Notes: a model not told the origin generated them from the sequence alone. Positions 1-7,194 are shown, numbered from the stretch's first letter. The stretch: DNA of 32,279 bases from Candidatus Pacearchaeota archaeon (GCA_016866935.1 VGKS01000008.1:1-32279); one strand, 5' to 3'. Numbers and translations are program-made.

Positions 1-41
1 ATTATAAGAGAGCTACTCTGAAAGAAATTTATTTACTTAGA

Positions 42-127
42 CTGACTTTTCTCAATAAATCTAGAATTTAGTGTTCACTTTTGTGTGTTCAATCTCTTAA
101 AGATAAAAACATATGATGCCCCTGCCG
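42..127. repeat. att-like repeat copy A (tRNA-Glu 3' end plus flank)
   Basis: Two conserved blocks are visible. A 29-nt block at 42-70 matches 2041-2069 at 26 of 29 positions. The 11-nt core at 117-127 (tgcccctgccg) is identical to the complement of the last bases of the tRNA-Glu gene at 3025-3035. The spacing between blocks is 75 nt here and 66 nt in copy B. Just beyond lies a palindrome (ctgagctcag). The arrangement resembles attachment-site remnants left by integration at a tRNA 3' end, which is an inference; no integrase is present in the window. The rest of 1-245 holds nothing coding that I can support. Confidence 0.6.
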
Positions 128-206
128 CGTTCTGAGCTCAGTGAGCATCGGCATGGGATTTATTTTAAGACTCTAGAATATATTGTTATCTTTGCACAGT
201 AACAAC

Positions 207-214
207 TTTAAATA
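207..214 (+). promoter_or_regulatory. TATA box of the 579-aa cassette gene
   Basis: TTTAAATA lies about 35 nt before the ATG at 246, with a second TTTAAATA-like stretch just after it. The transcript would start within about 10 nt of the start codon. No Shine-Dalgarno sequence is visible. Confidence 0.45.
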
Positions 215-245
215 GATTTAAATATGGTCTAAAAATGGTAAATTC

Positions 246-1985
246 ATGCCAAAATCATGGGTTAAACAGAAGTTAATAGAAGCAGGCATTCCTGCAAAGG
301 ATCTAAAAGGTTTAGCTAAGCAACTTTCAGAATTTGAAACACAATTAGATGTTTTAGGAAATAAACTCGGAAAAGAAGTAGTGGAAAGTTTCTTTTTTGA
401 GGATATACTAGAATCGCCTTTCGGGGATAGGAACCAATCAGATAATTTGAGATATAGCACTCAACTGGCAAGAGAAATGTCTACGGCCCATAATATTTTA
501 CCCCCTCATTTATTTAGAAAGGATCCAATATCTAGATTAAGATTTCTAAATGCTTTAAGTTGTGGATATGGAAAGAGTAAGGTGGCATATACACCTGGGA
601 TGAGTTATGAGGATTTAAAAGAAAAAAATCCCTCTATGGCCAGGGCTATTTATTTAATTACTACTCCTGCAGGCCTTGAATTAATAAGGATTCATACGGA
701 TAGTAAAAGAGGCTTGAATATGGGTGCGGATAATCTTAGGGAGGGGCTAAGACAGATTATGGAATTAGAAGAAAAAAAAGAGGAAAACACTCTTGATGGA
801 TTGCTTGCAAAACATGGTAATCTAAAAAGAGTAATTTATAAAAGAGACAGAGACACTATCAGTCACCTTGAAAGCCTAGGAGTTAACTACACCCCATTCT
901 CAAATCTATCTGATCCTCAAATAGTAGCTTCTGCTGTAGATAAATTAAATGCAGAAAAAGCAGACCCCTTCTATGGAGTAGCTGTCCAAATTTTAAGACA
1001 AAAAGGCATTGAATTAACAACACTATCTACTGAAGATGTTAGAGTTTACTCTGATGAAGTTGCTCTTGGAATAGATGAAGCCATTAAAAAAAGACCTTCT
1101 GCTGCAAACAAATTTGCAGATTTAGAAGATCACGTAAAATCAGCTTTTAGTCGCGGAAATGTTTCATTTAGATATTCTACACGTTCAGACGAAGATAGAA
1201 AACTTGGAGATAAGTGTGGAGATTGTACTGCCAAAGGGGGATTAAATGCAGATAAAGTAGATTCATGGCTTGCTGACTCTTTGTATCAACAGATGTCTTT
1301 ATTCTACGGAACAAAATTTATGGGTAGGATGAATTTAGCAGTTGTACAAAGTTCAGATAAACCTATGGTTTTGATAGATGCAATTGAGTTTATTCCTCAA
1401 GCAAGAGAAGTTGATAAGTATTCTGAGATGGCTCGCACTGCTCTAAAAGAAGGAATTGAAAAAGTAAAACAAATTGCAGATTCTATGGGGATTAATCAAA
1501 TTGCAGCTTACACTTTCTCTAATTCAGAAGAGTTAACTGATGCACTTGAAGAAGTAGGGTATAGTTCTGAAAGAAGACATAATATTAGTTCATTAAGACA
1601 AAAGAGTATTCAAGAAGCAATGGGTGTAGAAAGAGGAATACCTTACTTCTTGCAAGCAATGGAACGCTCGGGAGAAGGATTTGAAAGAAGCATAACTGAT
1701 ATGGAAAAGATGCGTAAGTTTGAATCTATTCTTAATGAAGGTATATTAAAAGATGAAGCTAAAAAAAATCAATTAGCTAATTTAGTAAGAAGTGGAGACA
1801 TGAATACTGCAGCAAGTGCTATTGTGCAATATGATTTACTTATTGGAGATTCTTTTCTCTATAGAACGTTAGGAATGGGTCAAGAAGAAGTTAGCAAAGG
1901 TTTAAGGTTCTTATATGGACAGACTAGTTTAACTGATAAGTCTAGGGTTAAATTAACCACCATTAGAAAAGAAAAAGTAGCTTAA
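246..1985 (+). CDS. Uncharacterised 579-aa cassette protein with GNAT-like segment
   Basis: I do not recognise this protein as a whole. It is soluble-looking, with no signal peptide or membrane helix. The N-terminal 300 residues are charged and helical. Around residues 323-330 is a CGDC motif (Cys-X2-Cys). The stretch at about 350-440 reads like the second half of a GNAT acetyltransferase: beta strands, a long helix with AKEGIEKVKQIADSMG-like spacing, then YTFSNSEELTDALEEVGY, similar to the 'SN...A...Y...GF' end of that fold. The C-terminal 130 residues are helical. It is the only gene between two copies of the tRNA-Glu 3' end, so it is probably cargo of an integrated cassette. A function in defence or modification is possible but unsupported. 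The GNAT call is pattern-based and weak. Confidence 0.8.
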   Translation: MPKSWVKQKLIEAGIPAKDLKGLAKQLSEFETQLDVLGNKLGKEVVESFFFEDILESPFGDRNQSDNLRYSTQLAREMSTAHNILPPHLFRKDPISRLRFLNALSCGYGKSKVAYTPGMSYEDLKEKNPSMARAIYLITTPAGLELIRIHTDSKRGLNMGADNLREGLRQIMELEEKKEENTLDGLLAKHGNLKRVIYKRDRDTISHLESLGVNYTPFSNLSDPQIVASAVDKLNAEKADPFYGVAVQILRQKGIELTTLSTEDVRVYSDEVALGIDEAIKKRPSAANKFADLEDHVKSAFSRGNVSFRYSTRSDEDRKLGDKCGDCTAKGGLNADKVDSWLADSLYQQMSLFYGTKFMGRMNLAVVQSSDKPMVLIDAIEFIPQAREVDKYSEMARTALKEGIEKVKQIADSMGINQIAAYTFSNSEELTDALEEVGYSSERRHNISSLRQKSIQEAMGVERGIPYFLQAMERSGEGFERSITDMEKMRKFESILNEGILKDEAKKNQLANLVRSGDMNTAASAIVQYDLLIGDSFLYRTLGMGQEEVSKGLRFLYGQTSLTDKSRVKLTTIRKEKVA

Positions 1986-2040
1986 AGTTAAGCGAAAAAG
2001 AGCCTCAAAGAGCCTCTGGCAGACAGAGAGTATACAGAGA

Positions 2041-2118
2041 CTGACTTTTTTCAATAAATATCGAATTTAACTTAGACAATTGTCTCAAATCACTGAATAT
2101 AAAAAATGCCCCTGCCGG
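2041..2118. repeat. att-like repeat copy B (between the two cassettes)
   Basis: This is the second copy of the 29-nt block (2041-2069) followed by a 12-nt copy of the tRNA-Glu terminus at 2107-2118 (tgcccctgccgg). It separates the 579-aa gene from the PH-domain-like gene. The remainder of the gap 1986-2329 shows no further gene or clear structure. Confidence 0.6.
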
Positions 2119-2329
2119 AAAGATACATAGCCCTATACACTTTTAACAATACCTAATATGTAAAAATATAGCATTATTAAATAAGATTTATTGTTTTGAG
2201 GTTCAAAATTCTCACATAATAAAGATAAATTTACTTGGTAATTGTATGAATTTGTTAGTTGTTGTGTGGAAGGATGGTGCTTTTAATGACTGTAGAATAT
2301 GAATGGATTAATTAATAATGGCAGAAATT

Positions 2330-2923
2330 TCAAACTCTCAAGTTTATTTTACCAAGAATAAATCTGTATACAGTCTCAGAATTTTTTAAATATCTTAAAT
2401 TATATCTTTCTTTACCCCAACCAGTAATTAAGGTAAGTCTCAAAGATTCTGTTCCAAAAATATAATCTATCAATAATTTCTTTCTTTGAAGACTATATAT
2501 TTCAGAATATCTAAAGTATATTGGCTTAGTAGGAGACATTTCTTTTGAAGAAAACCGCATCCAAGGACTCAAAAAATATTTTGGATCGTGATAAACTTCT
2601 AGATAGTCTTGATAAAATCTATATTCTATACTATTCAAGTAATCTTTTGATTTACTTATTGAGTATCTAATTATTAAGAAATAGAATATTAGTAAAAGTA
2701 ACATTAATCCTAATATAAAATAAACTGTGAAATAATCTGCAGAGATATATCTCAAGCTACCAATAAATAAAAAAAGCATTATCGTAAATGCAAATAACTT
2801 TAGAGAAGCAAAAATCCATTGCTTAATGCCCCAAATATTTGGACCAATACTTGTACCTCCAAGATGAAGAATGTAAAGAGCCCTATTATCTGGCCTAACA
2901 GATAAATATTTTTCTCGAGTCAC
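2330..2923 (-). CDS. Two-helix membrane protein with PH-like (bPH2) domain
   Basis: After about 30 residues come two adjacent membrane helices (about 31-58 and 62-86). A soluble domain of about 110 residues follows, with the strand pattern of bacterial PH-like domains (YdbT/DUF304 type): YRFYQDYLEV, then YFRYSEIYSLQRKKLL, then a Phe-Gly-Thr turn and LRLTLI, ending in a helix. TM-TM-bPH2 is a common small architecture. The role is unknown; such domains often sit on the inner face of the membrane. The start is GTG. The gene lies alone between repeat B and the tRNA-Glu 3' end, so it may be cargo of a second cassette. The family call rests on pattern only. Confidence 0.65.
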   Translation of the reverse strand: MTREKYLSVRPDNRALYILHLGGTSIGPNIWGIKQWIFASLKLFAFTIMLFLFIGSLRYISADYFTVYFILGLMLLLLIFYFLIIRYSISKSKDYLNSIEYRFYQDYLEVYHDPKYFLSPWMRFSSKEMSPTKPIYFRYSEIYSLQRKKLLIDYIFGTESLRLTLITGWGKERYNLRYLKNSETVYRFILGKINLRV

Positions 2924-3024
2924 TAGGAGAGCAAATTAAATAGCTTAATAAAATCTTTGTTAAGGTATTTTAATTCTTGTCAATAATTATCTTGAATACC
3001 TTGCAGAGAATCAAAAAGATATTT

Positions 3025-3200
3025 TGCCCCTGCCGGGATTTGAACCCGGGTTTCCGCCGTTCTCCACCATCGCTTGCGCGACAGCCTGAGTTAACCATGC
3101 TGCTCTAGAGAGAGCACAGATATAGTCTCAGCGACATCACCTCGCATGCTGGTAAACCAGTTCGAGAGGGCGGTGAACTTGACCACTATTCTACAGAGGC
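3025..3200 (-). tRNA. tRNA-Glu(CUC) with 103-nt intron
   Basis: On the minus strand the 5' acceptor strand GCCTCTG (from 3200) pairs with CAGGGGC (3032-3026), with one G-U pair, and A73 is at 3025. D stem GAAT/GTTC, anticodon stem CCGCC (3173-3169) with GGCGG (3058-3054), T stem CCGGG/CCCGG with TTCAAAT loop. Loop bases 32-37 read CTCTCG, so the anticodon is CUC. An intron at the canonical 37/38 position (3162-3060) gives a clear bulge-helix-bulge: central helix CTCT/GGAG, bulges CGA and AAC. A TATA box TTTAAATA lies at 3231-3224, about 27 nt upstream, inside the end of the neighbouring endonuclease gene. CCA is not encoded. Confidence 0.9.
3060..3162 (-). other. tRNA-Glu intron (archaeal, BHB type), highly structured
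   Basis: The intron is 103 nt and carries three perfect short hairpins: CTGG-ttta-CCAG, GCTCT-ctct-AGAGC and TCGC-gcaa-GCGA. A longer pairing CTGAG/CTCAG encloses the middle one. A multi-branched fold is therefore likely. I found no convincing box C/D guide. It is removed by the tRNA splicing endonuclease, by analogy with other archaeal introns. Confidence 0.8.
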
Positions 3201-4103
3201 TTTCTTCTGAAAATTTTGTAGTCTATTTAAATGTTTATCGTTACTGAACCCTATTAGCTTTAAGTAAAGTTGAATATCTTCTTTCCTAGTAATAAATATT
3301 TGGTTTCCTTTAATTATTTTAGATGGATGAAACCCCAGTCTTAATAAAGATTCCCTGACGTCATCCAATAATTTTGGAATATAACTTGTAAAAGTTATAC
3401 GCAAATTTCGGTTATGTTTCGAGATGTAATGTATAGAACCATCTGTATCCATAAGACCTCTTAAACAAGCAGCGAGATAATCTTTATTTTCAAGAATCCA
3501 TGCAGGAATACCTTGTGAGTTTATTTTTTTATTTCCAGGCTTTATCCCTATTTTTTCAAAAAATTCAATTAACCTCTTTCCATTAACCACCAAGTAAAGT
3601 CCATTTCCATCATTTGAATTTTTAAACCTAGAATCATAATTAAAAAGTTGTTTAATCAGATTATTTACATATTTTCTTAGATAATTTGAATCTTTTACGC
3701 TATGGCCTGTTACTGTAAGAGAATATGATCTTATCTTTTTACCATTTTGATAGTATTCTAAATGTCCATCTCCTAAAATTATTCCACAAAGTTCAGCTAA
3801 AAAATTATTAAAAGAAACAGGTTTAAAGTATTTTAACTGTGATTCAACAGCATTTTTACCACCTTTAGATTTACCCCAATAATTTTCGAGCCTTTCTACA
3901 ATAAATTCATCAAAATTCTTTCCAGTTAGATCATTTAATAATTTATAAGTATCTTCGCTTAGAGTTCTAGTTTCCTTAAACAATTCGTTAACTAAATAAT
4001 TTTGATTTAATTTTAATTTTAAAGAAAGATCTTTCCAAGTCTCTTGCTTTTTTGCAAGAAGCAATAATTCTTTTTGTTTACCAAAAAGCAATTTTATTCT
4101 CAC
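3186..4103 (-). CDS. LAGLIDADG homing endonuclease inserted at tRNA-Glu 5' end
   Basis: The 305-aa protein has two LAGLIDADG motifs: ELCGIILGDG at about 104-113 and ACLRGLMDTDG at about 212-222, each with its acidic catalytic residue. It should act as a single-chain two-motif nuclease cutting a long asymmetric site. The first 95 residues are helical and look like an HTH-type DNA-binding part, followed by the WGKSKGGK linker seen in archaeal relatives. The start is GTG; an in-frame TAG lies just upstream. The last five codons (GCC TCT GTA GAA TAG) are also the first 15 bases of the tRNA-Glu gene, and a TATA box for that tRNA sits at 3231-3224 within the coding sequence. A second tRNA 5' end lies upstream at 4159-4139. 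The reading frame is intact. Confidence 0.9.
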   Translation of the reverse strand: MRIKLLFGKQKELLLLAKKQETWKDLSLKLKLNQNYLVNELFKETRTLSEDTYKLLNDLTGKNFDEFIVERLENYWGKSKGGKNAVESQLKYFKPVSFNNFLAELCGIILGDGHLEYYQNGKKIRSYSLTVTGHSVKDSNYLRKYVNNLIKQLFNYDSRFKNSNDGNGLYLVVNGKRLIEFFEKIGIKPGNKKINSQGIPAWILENKDYLAACLRGLMDTDGSIHYISKHNRNLRITFTSYIPKLLDDVRESLLRLGFHPSKIIKGNQIFITRKEDIQLYLKLIGFSNDKHLNRLQNFQKKASVE

Positions 4104-4138
4104 ATATCTCTAAATCATTAAAATATATAAATATTTCT

Positions 4139-4159
4139 TTACCACTAGACTACAAGGGC
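4139..4159 (-). pseudogene. Displaced 5' fragment of a tRNA-Glu-like gene
   Basis: On the minus strand the bases GCCCTTGTAGTCTAGTGGTAA resemble the true tRNA-Glu 5' end at 3200 (GCCTCTGTAGAATAGTGG), and the acceptor strand would still pair with CAGGGGC. The similarity ends in the D arm and AT-rich leader sequence of the endonuclease gene follows. It looks like the stump of the tRNA 5' end left after insertion of the endonuclease gene. Confidence 0.7.
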
Positions 4160-4181
4160 AACTATAACTCGTAATTTAAAG

Positions 4182-4189
4182 TATTTAAA
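4182..4189 (-). promoter_or_regulatory. TATA box of the displaced tRNA 5' end
   Basis: TTTAAATA is centred about 26 nt upstream of 4159, the correct spacing for archaeal transcription. This promoter probably now drives the homing endonuclease transcript, which may read through into tRNA-Glu. Confidence 0.6.
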
Positions 4190-4196
4190 AAACTAT

Positions 4197-4748
4197 TCAA
4201 AACAATAACATCAAGTATATACCGATAGAGTTACCTAAAAAGCCAATCAATGCAAAAATAACTCCGTGAACACGAGTAAATCCTGCCAGTAAAGTAACTG
4301 CTAGTTCATCGGGTAGCGGAGAAGCAATAATTACACATGCAATAAAATAAACTAAAATGGTACGTATTCCATCAGGGAATACTTTAAACATATTAACTAT
4401 GTGTTTAACAAGTGAAGTCTTTTCGAGCTTATGAAACTCCTTCATGAAAGAAAATCTAATAAAAGAAAATATTCCCAAGTCTGCAATTAAAGCACCAGCT
4501 CCTCCAATAATAGAAGCATAAATCAAATTTACGGCTGGATCAATGGAAAGGAAAAATCCGGTAGCAATAGGAGTTGTAAACCCTGCAGAAAATAATAATC
4601 CTCCAAAAAAGATTGATAAATAGGTCAAATTATCAAAAGAACTTATAAAATCACTAATAAATGGGTTTTGAAAGATAAAATAAGCAGCTATTATTCCAAT
4701 TATATAAAATGTAAGTTTAGGGTATGTAAAAATAAATAGCCTCTTCAT
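4197..4748 (-). CDS. DedA/VTT-like small membrane protein
   Basis: The 183-aa protein has about five membrane-spanning segments (starting about 8, 40, 70, 128 and 155). The stretch GGAGALIADLGIFSFIRF and the later ASPLPDELAVTLLAGFTRV match the glycine-rich and proline-acidic re-entrant motifs of the DedA/VTT (SNARE-associated) family. That family includes phospholipid scramblases and flippases. It is shorter than typical DedA proteins (about 200 aa). A TATA-like TTTAAACT about 25 nt upstream of the ATG indicates a leaderless transcript starting within the trailer of tRNA-Gln. Substrate unknown. Confidence 0.7.
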   Translation of the reverse strand: MKRLFIFTYPKLTFYIIGIIAAYFIFQNPFISDFISSFDNLTYLSIFFGGLLFSAGFTTPIATGFFLSIDPAVNLIYASIIGGAGALIADLGIFSFIRFSFMKEFHKLEKTSLVKHIVNMFKVFPDGIRTILVYFIACVIIASPLPDELAVTLLAGFTRVHGVIFALIGFLGNSIGIYLMLLF

Positions 4749-4779
4749 AAAACCTAAAGAAATTTCAAGTTTAAATAAA

Positions 4780-4852
4780 TAGCCCTACTCGGATTCGAAC
4801 CGAGGTTTCAGCCGCCAGAGGGCTGCGAACTTGACCGCTATTCGATAGGGCT
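4780..4852 (-). tRNA. tRNA-Gln(CUG)
   Basis: On the minus strand the acceptor is AGCCCTA/TAGGGCT, the D stem GAAT/GTTC, anticodon stem CAGCC/GGCTG with loop CTCTGGC (anticodon CUG), T stem CTCGG/CCGAG with TTCGAAT loop, and A73 at 4780. No intron, no encoded CCA. A TATA-like TTTTAAAC lies about 26 nt upstream. The D arm and variable loop closely resemble tRNA-Glu at 3200, as expected for the related Glu/Gln pair. Confidence 0.93.
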
Positions 4853-4912
4853 ATAGTCTAAAGCCCCGAAATGGGTTTAAAATAATTACGATTGCAAATT
4901 TTCCTAAAAGGT

Positions 4913-4921
4913 TATAAATAT
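4913..4921 (+). promoter_or_regulatory. TATA box of disA
   Basis: TATAAATAT is centred 26 nt before the ATG at 4943. This places transcription start at the codon and favours 4943 over the upstream TTG at 4892. Confidence 0.7.
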
Positions 4922-4942
4922 AAGTTAATCTTAGAACAAACT

Positions 4943-6034
4943 ATGGAAGAAAAAGAGGAAAAAAAAGAGTTTCAGACGCAAATTTTACAAGAAGAAGAAA
5001 AAGAAGCGAAATTGAAAGCAACGGAAGAAGAAGTAGATCATATATTGAGAATAGTCTCTCCGGGAACAAACTTTAGGAGCTCATTAGAAGGAGTAGTCCA
5101 TGCAAAAAAAGGAGCACTAATAGTAGTTGAAATAGAAGGAATACAACAAATTCTTGACGGTGGATTTAAAATAAACTCGAAGTTTACTCCTCAAAAAATA
5201 GTGGAATTATCCAAAATGGATGGGGCAATAACATTATCTAAAGATATGAAAAGAATAACTCAGGCAAATGTAATGGTTTATCCGGATAAAAAGATCTCTA
5301 CAAGAGAGACTGGAACAAGACATAAGACTGCTGAAAGAACTGCAAAAATGTTAGGCACATTGGTGGCTACAGTGTCGGAAAGAAGAGGAGAAATAGCAGT
5401 ATATTATAAAAATTTTAGACATATAGTAAAAGATGTTAATGATTTACTTAGAAAGGTAAACGAACAAGTTCAGATAATAGAAAAACAAAGGGAATTATTT
5501 GATTTAAATGTAGAAAAACTAACTCAGTCTGAATTAAGAAATAATCTTAATATACAACAAGCTTCGACAGTCATACAAAAAGGTAGATTAATAGAAAAAA
5601 TGGCAGATGATGTAAAAGATTTATTTTTAGAATTAGGAAACGAGGGAACTATAATAAAAACAAGATTAAAAGAGTTAACTACCGATATAGAAAAAGAAAT
5701 AAATTTAGTAATAAAAGATTATACTAAGGTCGACTTAAAGAAATCTAGAATATTGATAAATAGCTTAAATTATGAAGAGATTTTAGATTCGGATAACATA
5801 ATAAAATCTCTAGCATATGGAGAGGATAAAAAAGTTGAAAAAATAAGGGGTTGGAGAGTTCTATCCAAAACTTCATTGGATGAATCTGATATTGCTGCAT
5901 TAACTAAAGAGTTGGCTTCTTTAGGAAAGACAATATATTCAAATGTTAATTCTTATAAAAATATTATAGGAGAAGAAAAAGCAAATCTATTCAAAGAAGA
6001 AGTAGATCAAATTAAAAGAAATTATTTCTCATAA
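4943..6034 (+). CDS. disA: DisA-like diadenylate cyclase (c-di-AMP synthase)
   Basis: With the start at 4943 the protein is 363 aa, about the length of bacterial DisA. The DAC domain spans about 30-160 and shows both signature motifs: DGA at 93-95 and RHKTAER at 126-132. The enzyme condenses two ATP into cyclic di-AMP. A long helical linker follows (about 165-285) and then a C-terminal part compatible with the DisA HhH DNA-binding region. Archaea commonly use the shorter DacZ, so a DisA-architecture protein is of interest. The stop overlaps the next start by one base (ATAATGA), so it is co-transcribed with the phosphatase gene. The lysine/glutamate-rich first 25 residues are probably disordered. 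Confidence 0.85.
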   Translation: MEEKEEKKEFQTQILQEEEKEAKLKATEEEVDHILRIVSPGTNFRSSLEGVVHAKKGALIVVEIEGIQQILDGGFKINSKFTPQKIVELSKMDGAITLSKDMKRITQANVMVYPDKKISTRETGTRHKTAERTAKMLGTLVATVSERRGEIAVYYKNFRHIVKDVNDLLRKVNEQVQIIEKQRELFDLNVEKLTQSELRNNLNIQQASTVIQKGRLIEKMADDVKDLFLELGNEGTIIKTRLKELTTDIEKEINLVIKDYTKVDLKKSRILINSLNYEEILDSDNIIKSLAYGEDKKVEKIRGWRVLSKTSLDESDIAALTKELASLGKTIYSNVNSYKNIIGEEKANLFKEEVDQIKRNYFS

Positions 6035-6468
6035 TGAAAAGAATATTATTTATTTGCAAGCATAACCTTTTCAGAAGCAGAGTTGCAGAAATATTCTTTA
6101 ATAAATTAAATGAGAATAAAGAATACCAATCATCTAGTGCAGGAATTATAAGATATTATAAAAGAGATTTAAAGAATGATAGCGGTTATGAAGCTGAAAA
6201 GAATATTGCAAGGAGATTATTTAATATTAAACTGAAAGTAAAATCTAAATCAATAACTTCTAAAATATTAAGAAAAACAAACATCTTGATAATTGTAGCA
6301 GATGATGTTCCTGTAGAAATATTTGAAACCGAAAAGTCTTTTTCAGGGAAGATAATAGTATGGAAAATACCTGATGTAAAAAAGAAAGATAAAAATAAAG
6401 AAATTGTTGCGAGAAATACAATAAAATTCATTGAAAAAAAGATAAAAGACTTAGTTAACAATCTTTAA
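6034..6468 (+). CDS. Low-molecular-weight protein-tyrosine phosphatase family
   Basis: The N-terminus MKRILFICKHNLFRSR holds the CX5R(S) phosphate loop of the LMW-PTP/arsenate reductase fold (Cys8, Arg14, Ser15, with Asn11). A strand ending WKIPD (Asp114) near the C-terminus is in the place of the general acid (DP motif) of the family, though Pro after Asp is replaced by Val. It may dephosphorylate proteins or small molecules, or reduce arsenate; no further cysteine pair typical of ArsC is seen, so phosphatase is preferred. It overlaps disA by 1 bp and is translated from the same mRNA. Confidence 0.8.
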   Translation: MKRILFICKHNLFRSRVAEIFFNKLNENKEYQSSSAGIIRYYKRDLKNDSGYEAEKNIARRLFNIKLKVKSKSITSKILRKTNILIIVADDVPVEIFETEKSFSGKIIVWKIPDVKKKDKNKEIVARNTIKFIEKKIKDLVNNL

Positions 6469-6492
6469 AAAGCCAAAAATTCATTAAACAAC

Positions 6493-6603
6493 ATGAAAAG
6501 ATCATCAAGAAGATGGAAAAAGAAAGGACAAATGCGTTGGAAATGGCAGCGTAAGCGTCTTAAGAAGGAAAAGAGAAAGAGAAAAATGAGAAAGTCTAGT
6601 TAA
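6493..6603 (+). CDS. rpl41e: Ribosomal protein eL41
   Basis: A 36-codon ORF (ATG at 6493, TAA at 6601) encodes a peptide almost wholly of Lys, Arg, Trp and Met. From residue 14 it reads MRWKWQRKRLKKEKRKRKM, matching the highly basic single helix of eL41. The first 13 residues are an extra basic extension; the internal ATG at 6532 would give the usual 23-25-aa form. eL41 lies at the subunit interface. It sits 24 nt after the phosphatase gene and may share its transcript. Confidence 0.8.
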   Translation: MKRSSRRWKKKGQMRWKWQRKRLKKEKRKRKMRKSS

Positions 6604-6611
6604 GTAAAGTC

Positions 6612-7097
6612 CTAACTATTTCTATAGCCTAGCATAAAAAACAAACTGCTCAATCTATTGATATATTTGTATATTTCAGGCCTTAACTTGCCATCTCGCA
6701 ATAGCTTAACAAGATAAGTTTCAAGTTCTCGACACCTAACACGACACTCATTAAACCATATACTCTTTTCATTAGTAAATCTAACAAACCTATTAGGAGG
6801 TTCGCCTAAAGAATCAACATATTCTTCAAGTTTAATCAAATCTTCATTAGTAATAGGAGATATAATACACTCCCCATGGCAATTAGCTATCTCTCCAGAA
6901 GCCTGCCATAGTTTTTTCTGCACCTCTTGTAAAAATGGTGCATGTTCAATATCTAAAAACATAGACATATCAATAGCCGATTGTAAAAAATCAATTTTCC
7001 CATTAGCTAAAATCAAAATATCATCTTTATGTAATGGATTTCCAGCATAATCTTTAGTCATGCCAGCATCACCCTTAGTTGTATAAACTTTAGCCAC
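6612..7097 (-). CDS. PduO-type cob(I)alamin adenosyltransferase
   Basis: From the GTG at 7097 the protein begins MAKVYTTKGDAGMT, matching the family N-terminus (KIYTKxGDxGxT) that forms the ATP site. Further on, RxxxRxxE (RVRCRELE) and KYINRLSSLFF match the conserved helix motifs of human MMAB and PduO. The enzyme transfers adenosyl from ATP to cobalamin. An ORF extension to 7139 would add a hydrophobic stretch unknown in the family, and a TTTATTA box about 25 nt before 7097 supports the shorter 161-aa form. Several normally conserved positions near the dimer core differ, so activity is not certain. No other B12 gene is in the window. Confidence 0.75.
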   Translation of the reverse strand: MAKVYTTKGDAGMTKDYAGNPLHKDDILILANGKIDFLQSAIDMSMFLDIEHAPFLQEVQKKLWQASGEIANCHGECIISPITNEDLIKLEEYVDSLGEPPNRFVRFTNEKSIWFNECRVRCRELETYLVKLLRDGKLRPEIYKYINRLSSLFFMLGYRNS

Positions 7098-7194
7098 AAA
7101 AATGCAAATAAAAAGAAGTAATAAACATTTTGTCACCACAATGATTATATATGAAAACTAGCGAGTTCAAATAGATAAAAATAAGGGTGTTAAA

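Noticed and set aside
218-460. Minus-strand ORF inside the 579-aa gene
   Set aside because: Shadow ORF with no promoter; the plus-strand frame is much longer and has a TATA box.
3060-3162. Box C/D guide RNA in the tRNA-Glu intron (GTGATGT and CTGA present)
   Set aside because: The two boxes are only about two bases apart, leaving no guide sequence, and the C box has a mismatch.
3025-4160. Giant tRNA intron with the endonuclease as intron ORF (5' exon at 4159)
   Set aside because: The downstream copy already forms a complete tRNA-Glu with its own D arm, promoter and BHB intron, and no BHB pairing joins the 4159 fragment to it. Insertion with duplication fits better.
4892-4942. Upstream TTG start of disA
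   Set aside because: It lies before the TATA box at 4913-4921, so it would not be transcribed; the added residues do not resemble DisA.
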